From NCBI RefSeq assembly GCF_021654135.1, contig NZ_JAKGSD010000001.1, positions 692,979-756,978 on the forward strand: a DNA stretch of 64,000 nt. The letters run 5' to 3'. The translations under genes and the position numbers were made by a program. The notes under the pieces were generated by a model, which worked only from the letters and a program-made list of their open reading frames with translations, ran no database searches and was not told where the DNA came from. Position 1 is the stretch's first letter. Each line of letters opens with the position of its first letter. Origin of the DNA: Amycolatopsis tucumanensis. Its GTDB lineage: Bacteria; Actinomycetota; Actinomycetes; Mycobacteriales; Pseudonocardiaceae. Below are positions 60,342-64,000 of this stretch, piece by piece.

Positions 60342-60794
60342 ATGAACCCAGACCCGCACCCCGGGATCCACTGGCCCCCCGGCTGGGGACCGGACCGCTG
60401 CGACAGCTTCGTCAACCACCGGCGCCGCACCTCCGCGCCCGCCGACACGGTCTTCGCGAAGCTGGCCGCCGTCGAAGAGTGGCCGAAGTGGCAGCGCGCG
60501 GTGGACCGCACCGAAATCGTCGAGGACCTGGCCGTCGGCAGCCGGTTCGTGGTCGTGTCCCCGCCGCACACCTTCGACGGGATCGTCGGCGAATTCGTCC
60601 CGCCGGCCCGGTTCGGCTGGGCCGCGGTCGGCGACCAGCTGAGCTTCTACCAGTCGTGGCTGCTCCTGGACGACCCCGGCGGTGGCGCACTGGTGATCTT
60701 CGAGGAGGCGTCCCGCGGGTTGGCGGCCCTGCCGCCCACCGGGCGGGCCGAGCTGACGCGCGGCTGGCTCGACACGCTGCCGCCCGAGCCGTGA
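60342..60794 (+). CDS. SRPBCC-family protein
   Basis: A 150-residue SRPBCC/START-type protein: RRRTSAPADTVFAKLAAVEEWPKWQRAVDR at the N-terminal strand-helix unit (split over about 28-57) and WLLLDDPGGGALVIFEEASRG at the end of the barrel. It likely binds a hydrophobic ligand. It lies 40 bp after the LAL gene; the ATG overlaps the weak promoter D. Confidence 0.75.
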   Translation: MNPDPHPGIHWPPGWGPDRCDSFVNHRRRTSAPADTVFAKLAAVEEWPKWQRAVDRTEIVEDLAVGSRFVVVSPPHTFDGIVGEFVPPARFGWAAVGDQLSFYQSWLLLDDPGGGALVIFEEASRGLAALPPTGRAELTRGWLDTLPPEP

Positions 60795-60831
60795 CGGGCA
60801 CCGGGTTCTCCGCACGACGGTCCACACAGAC

Positions 60832-60857
60832 GGGTCACTCACCACGGTGAGCGACCC
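60832..60857. promoter_or_regulatory. Long inverted repeat upstream of an alpha/beta hydrolase gene
   Basis: GGGTCACTCACC (60832-60843) and GGTGAGCGACCC (60846-60857) form a 12-bp inverted repeat with one mismatch and a 2-bp centre. No T-run follows. It may terminate the SRPBCC transcript or be an operator for the gene at 60920. Confidence 0.55.
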
Positions 60858-60919
60858 GCCTGTCGGCGTTCCGGCTCCCGTATCGTCCGGGTGCTGAACC
60901 GTTTCGGAGGTGTGGGCCC

Positions 60920-61762
60920 ATGGCGGATGCGCCGATCGTCCTGCTGCACGGCTTCTACCACGGCTCGTGGGCGTGGACGGAAGTCATCGCTGAGCTCGCG
61001 GCGCGCGGCCGCGCGGGGGTCGCGGTCGACATGGCGGCGCACGGACTGCTGGCGAAATCCCCGCTCGCGGCGCACCGCCGCCCGTTCGACCCGGCGGCCT
61101 ACGCCACCGAACCGTCGCCGGTCGCCGGGATCGGGCTCGATGCCGCCGCCGACCTGCTGATCGCCCAGCTGTCGCGAGCCGGCGGGGGAAACCCCGTCTC
61201 GGTGGTGACCCACAGCATGGGCGGGGCGGTGCTGACGAGGGCGGCCGAGCGGGAACCGGCCCTCGTCTCCCACATGGTGTATCTCGCCGCCTACATGCCC
61301 GCCACCGGCACGCCCTGCCTGGCCTACCCGTCGCTGCCCGAGGGCAGCAGCAACCGGTTCATGCCGCTGCTGGTCGGGGACCCGGCGGCCACGGGCGCGC
61401 TGCGGATCGACCCCCGCAGCCCCGACCCCGCGGTCCAGGACGCCATCCGCGAAGCCTTCTACGGCGACGTCGATCCCTCGACCGCCGCGGCCGCGGCCGC
61501 ACTGCTGAGCTGCGACGCACCACTGGCGATGGTCACCGACAGCACGGAACTCACCGCGCACGGCTGGGGTTCGCTCCCCCGCAGCTACGTGGTGTGCACC
61601 GAGGACCGCACCCTCCCGGCTCCGCTGCAGCGGCTATTCATCAGACAGGCCGACGCGGCCTTCCCCGCGAACCTCACGAGGGTCGTCGAGCTACCCGCGT
61701 CGCACTCGGCGTTCCTGTCCGTCCCCGGCCGCGTCGCCGAACTCCTCGCCGACCTCCCCTGA
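60920..61762 (+). CDS. Alpha/beta hydrolase
   Basis: A 280-residue alpha/beta hydrolase with IVLLHGFYHGSWAWTEVIAE, nucleophile elbow THSMGGAVLT, and a C-terminal histidine in LPASHSAFLSVPGRVAELL. It is related to the plant-esterase-like RsbQ/salicylate-esterase group. CGGAGG precedes the ATG. It has a paralogue directly downstream (61891). The substrate is not known. Confidence 0.83.
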   Translation: MADAPIVLLHGFYHGSWAWTEVIAELAARGRAGVAVDMAAHGLLAKSPLAAHRRPFDPAAYATEPSPVAGIGLDAAADLLIAQLSRAGGGNPVSVVTHSMGGAVLTRAAEREPALVSHMVYLAAYMPATGTPCLAYPSLPEGSSNRFMPLLVGDPAATGALRIDPRSPDPAVQDAIREAFYGDVDPSTAAAAAALLSCDAPLAMVTDSTELTAHGWGSLPRSYVVCTEDRTLPAPLQRLFIRQADAAFPANLTRVVELPASHSAFLSVPGRVAELLADLP

Positions 61763-61786
61763 CGGCGACCCCGGTGACCGGTCAGC

Positions 61787-61847
61787 GACCGTCACGGCCA
61801 CGGTCATCTGACGGACGCTGTTCCGCGGCTGTCCGGGCGACCATGGT
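61787..61847 (+). promoter_or_regulatory. Bipartite regulon promoter, copy C
   Basis: GACCGTC (61787-61793), GTCATCTGACGG (61803-61814) and CATGGT (61842-61847). The stretch CCATGGT-TT-CCGTCAG after it also matches copy E. It precedes the hydrolase gene at 61891. Confidence 0.78.
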
Positions 61848-61890
61848 TTCCGTCAGCACGAACGAAAACCCGATCCACACGGAGGAAACC

Positions 61891-62598
61891 ATGGCCACCA
61901 CCAAGCCGACCATCGTCCTGTCGCACGGCGCGTTCGCCGAGTCCGGCGGCTGGGGTCCCGTCGTGGAGCGCCTGCAGGCCGCGGGGCACCGCGTCGTCGC
62001 GGCGGCGAACCCGCTGCGCTCGGTGGCGTTCGACGCGGCCCAGCTGCGCGCGCTGGTCGACACCATCGACGGCCCGGTCGTCCTGGTCGGCCACTCCTAC
62101 GGCGGGATGGTCATCAGCAAGGCCGCCGCGGGCGCCGGCAACGTCACGGCCCTGGTCTACATCGCGGCCTTCGCCCCCGAAACCGGCGAGAGCGCCGCGG
62201 ACCTGTCCGGGCGGTTCCCCGGCAGCACGCTCGCCGAGACCCTCCGCCCGGTCCCGCTTCCCGACGGCAATCAGGACATGTACGTCGCCCAGGAGCTGTA
62301 CCGGCAGCAGTTCGCGGCAGACGTGCCCGAGGAGACGACCCGGGTGATGGCGGCTACCCAGCGGCCGATCACCGCCGCGGCGCTGAACGAGGCCGCCGAA
62401 GGTCCGCAGGCCTGGGCCGGCGTCCCGAGCTACTTCCTGATCGCCGAGGCGGACAAGAACATCCCGGCCGCCGCGCACCACTTCATGGCCGAGCGGGCCA
62501 AGGGCGAGGTCGTCAGCATCGAGGGCGCGTCGCACGCGGTGTTCGCCTCGCACCCGGTCGAGGTCGCCGATCTCGTCCTGCGTGCGGCCGGCGCCTGA
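61891..62598 (+). CDS. Alpha/beta hydrolase
   Basis: A 235-residue hydrolase: IVLSHGAFAESGGWGPVVERL, nucleophile elbow VGHSYGGMVIS and histidine in GASHAVFASHP. It belongs to the small esterase group often induced by stress. GGAGGAA supports ATG 61891. An upstream in-frame ATG at 61843 lies within the -10 of promoter C and is unlikely. It is the last intact gene of the island. Confidence 0.85.
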   Translation: MATTKPTIVLSHGAFAESGGWGPVVERLQAAGHRVVAAANPLRSVAFDAAQLRALVDTIDGPVVLVGHSYGGMVISKAAAGAGNVTALVYIAAFAPETGESAADLSGRFPGSTLAETLRPVPLPDGNQDMYVAQELYRQQFAADVPEETTRVMAATQRPITAAALNEAAEGPQAWAGVPSYFLIAEADKNIPAAAHHFMAERAKGEVVSIEGASHAVFASHPVEVADLVLRAAGA

Positions 62599-62639
62599 CC
62601 ACCGTTCCTCGTTCCCCTCAACGGCACGGCCGCCCGCGG

Positions 62640-62985
62640 TGCAGTCCGTCCGGACCGCGGTGCCCCTGGGGGCGGCCGTTGGGTTTCGTGTGGAATCCAC
62701 CGAGATCGCCCAGTCGATCTCACCGGCTGCGTCCGCGGTGGCCGGCAGCCGCTGGGACACCACATCCCAGGGCCCGCCTCGGTAGACCGGCGGTGCCAGG
62801 TCCAGATTGTCCGCCAGGGACCGACACCGCCGGCACATCCCCGCATGCGATCCCGCACCGGTCGCGGTAGACGGCCCCTCCACCATCGCCCGGGCGTCGG
62901 AGAACGGCTGGCCCGGCCTCCCGGTCCGCACCGGTGGCAAATCCTCGATCAACGCGTGGCGCGGAGGCGTCGACCAGGACGACGG
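62640..62985 (-). pseudogene. IS5-family transposase fragment with several frameshifts
   Basis: Three minus-strand frames together give the N-terminal third of an IS5-type transposase: IEDLPPVRTGRPGQPFSDAR and AMVEG, then AVYRDRCGIACGDVPAV, then GPWRTIWTWHRR, then ATADAAGEIDWAISVDST. The catalytic DDE part after VDST is missing. No terminal repeats can be recognised. It marks the decayed right end of the island. Confidence 0.75.
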
Positions 62986-63659
62986 TGTCCAGCGTGCCGG
63001 GCGGTTCCGGCATCACCTGGCGATCGAAGAGGACCAATGACGGATGTCGTTGCCGCCGGAGCCGGCCTGTCCGGGCCATCTCCGGCTGGCCCACCCGAGC
63101 CGGCCCGCGACATCCCGATCCGGCTCGGGGCGTAAAACCATCCGTGGCCGACTTTCGCCGGTGAGCCAAGGGCCTCTGCGGGGACCGCCGTGGTACCGGT
63201 AGGTCGGCCGCGTACTCCGCGAGACGGTCGACCAGGAGCGCATCACAGCTCGGTACCTGAGCGATACCTTCCGTTCGTTGGCCGTCCGCGCGGAAATCGA
63301 ACAGCAGCTCCGCCGCGTCGCCCGATGAAGCTCCGCGCGTGAGCGACGCTCAAGGCGCAACAGCAAGCAGGCTCACGGTGTCATCCACGTCGAGTTGGAC
63401 ACCAGCTGTTCGAGCGCGCCGACACGAACGGCGCCAAACTCGACGCTTAGCTCGGGAGCGGCCTCGCGGCCGCCGCGCGCGGCACCTCCGAGAACCTGCT
63501 CGACCGACCGCTCGGTGTCGATCCGCGGACGAAAGACAGCGGCTGCCTGGTCAGTGCATTCCTCGGCCTGGCACCCGCCCGTCCCGGCTAAGATGTCCGG
63601 CACCTGCGCCCCGGGGTTCACACAGGATGCACATCCGCCCGGCGATGAAGCCCCTTCCC
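62986..63659. other. Degenerate stretch without recognisable genes
   Basis: About 670 bp with only short, mutually inconsistent frames. Some minus-strand pieces look protein-like (DALLVDRLAEYAADLP, PVPRRSPQRPLAHRR), but I cannot match them to a family. It probably consists of mobile-element debris at the island boundary. Confidence 0.5.
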
Positions 63660-63946
63660 CTACGGCAGCTCAAAATGATTCCGCCGGTAGAGCGCGTGGG
63701 CGTAATGGTCGATACCCCCTCGGACACGCACACTATTCACCCGCATCACGGGTTGGATGGTCACCTGAACGGCCTGAGAGTCGTGTTCGTAGCGGACAGC
63801 TAGGTTGAGCGCCTCATAGAGGCCCGCCAGGCTGTCCGTTCTTGCTTTCGCGAGCTTCCTCCCGACATCTCCGAGCGAGTCGATCATCGCGTAGACCTCG
63901 GCGTCGGTCACCAGGTCAGGTGTAGGCGCGTCCTCGAGTTCAGCCC
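63660..63946 (-). pseudogene. C-terminal remnant of a second recombinase
   Basis: The frame reads RAELEDAPTPDL, VTDAEVYAMIDSLGDVGRKL, TDSLAGLYEALNLAVRYEH and then NSVRVRGGIDHYAH through the tRNA-like sequence at 63687-63727. It is clearly the same family as the remnant at 10432-10668. The 5' side is cut at the same RAELE position, where a possible insertion-element end begins (63949). It would be the integrase tail of the next element in a tandem array. Confidence 0.65.
63687..63727 (+). other. Right attachment site: decayed copy of the tRNA-Leu 3' half
   Basis: GTAGAGCGCGTGGGCG (63687-63702) matches GTAAAGGGCGTGGGGG of the tRNA (10415-10430) at 13 of 16 positions. After a short divergent T-loop (GGTCGATA against GGTTCAAGT) comes the identical CCCCCTCGGACAC (63715-63727). 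Orientation is the same as in the tRNA. This defines a direct repeat about 53.3 kb apart. Confidence 0.65.
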
Positions 63947-63948
63947 TA

Positions 63949-64000
63949 GGGCCTGTTTCAATGGGTTGACCAGTGATGTTGCGGTGCAGCTTTGTGGTTT
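63949..64000. mobile_element. Possible end of an insertion element
   Basis: At 63949 the GC-rich recombinase frame changes abruptly to GGGCCTGTTTCA followed by AT-richer sequence to the window edge. That 12-mer looks like a terminal inverted repeat of a transposon, but only 52 bp are visible and no transposase or second end can be checked. Confidence 0.35.

Noticed and set aside
60832..60857. Certain intrinsic terminator after the SRPBCC gene
   Set aside because: The stem is good but there is a mismatch, a 2-nt centre and no T-run, so it is only listed as an inverted repeat.
63373..63808. Plus- and minus-strand frames at 63.4-63.8 kb as genes
   Set aside because: They overlap each other and the tRNA/recombinase remnants and show no family resemblance.

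Overview
The window comes from a high-GC actinomycete, most likely a member of the Pseudonocardiaceae such as Amycolatopsis. The pointers are very high G+C with GTG starts, a split CrtYc/CrtYd lycopene cyclase, a mycofactocin-type short-chain dehydrogenase, LAL and HxlR regulators, and CxH-type Rieske and F420/LLM families. The genus is an inference.

Left part (1-10.4 kb), which looks like core chromosome: an isocitrate lyase/PEP mutase family gene; divergent to it a tightly coupled carotenoid operon crtI-crtB-crtYc-crtYd-methyltransferase-crtU-Rieske oxygenase, expected to make an aromatic C40 carotenoid and possibly oxidise it; a hairpin-bearing tandem repeat array; a pair of small genes; an EamA exporter; a YkvA-like protein; and tRNA-Leu(GAG).

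Right of the tRNA (10.4-63.7 kb) the sequence reads as a genomic island. The tail of a recombinase gene runs into the 3' end of tRNA-Leu, and a decayed copy of the tRNA-Leu 3' half lies about 53 kb away at 63.69-63.73 kb. That copy is also followed by a recombinase tail, so two elements seem to have accumulated at this tRNA. No intact integrase remains inside the window.

The island cargo is mainly aromatic catabolism and its redox support. (i) 10.8-21.1 kb: an ABM-hydrolase fusion, an LLM oxidoreductase, an RclA-type reductase, several decayed genes, a chloroperoxidase-like hydrolase, an NmrA-like protein and a UvrA-like ATPase. (ii) 21.1-29.9 kb: a meta-cleavage pathway of the 4-oxalocrotonate branch whose last two steps (aldolase and acetaldehyde dehydrogenase) are fused and damaged, then a flavin/PLP-type split-barrel protein and a cNMP-domain histidine kinase. 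(iii) 29.9-41.2 kb: a long minus-strand series with two LLM monooxygenases, a salicylate-hydroxylase-like enzyme, two two-domain extradiol dioxygenases, an FAH-type hydrolase, SDRs, an ADH and an IclR regulator, divergent from a GntR regulator. (iv) 42.2-46.4 kb: an HxlR regulator, a frameshifted split-barrel gene, a TDT/SLAC1 transporter and small redox genes. (v) 46.3-50.5 kb: flavin reductase, aromatic hydroxylase, IclR regulator and an MFS aromatic-acid transporter. (vi) 50.5-56.7 kb: Crp-family regulator and a ribBA-hydrolase-hydrolase-LLM operon, in which extra riboflavin synthesis sits with a flavin-dependent oxygenase. (vii) 56.9-62.6 kb: a MarR repressor, a large LAL (LuxR) regulator, an SRPBCC protein and two alpha/beta hydrolases, then decayed mobile DNA.

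The main new observation is regulatory. A bipartite promoter element (GACCGTC, 9 bp, then GTCATCTGACGG, with a CATGGT-like -10 about 38 bp after the second box) occurs in front of five transcription units spread over 45 kb, one of them abutting the LAL gene. It looks like a dedicated regulon. Three further operators are shared between distant loci or paired in a divergent promoter (MarR-type TAGTCAT sites, an HxlR-type site, and a TTTCG-N5-CGAAA pair). Several genes carry single-base or internal deletions, so either the island is decaying or the assembly has indel errors; reads would decide.
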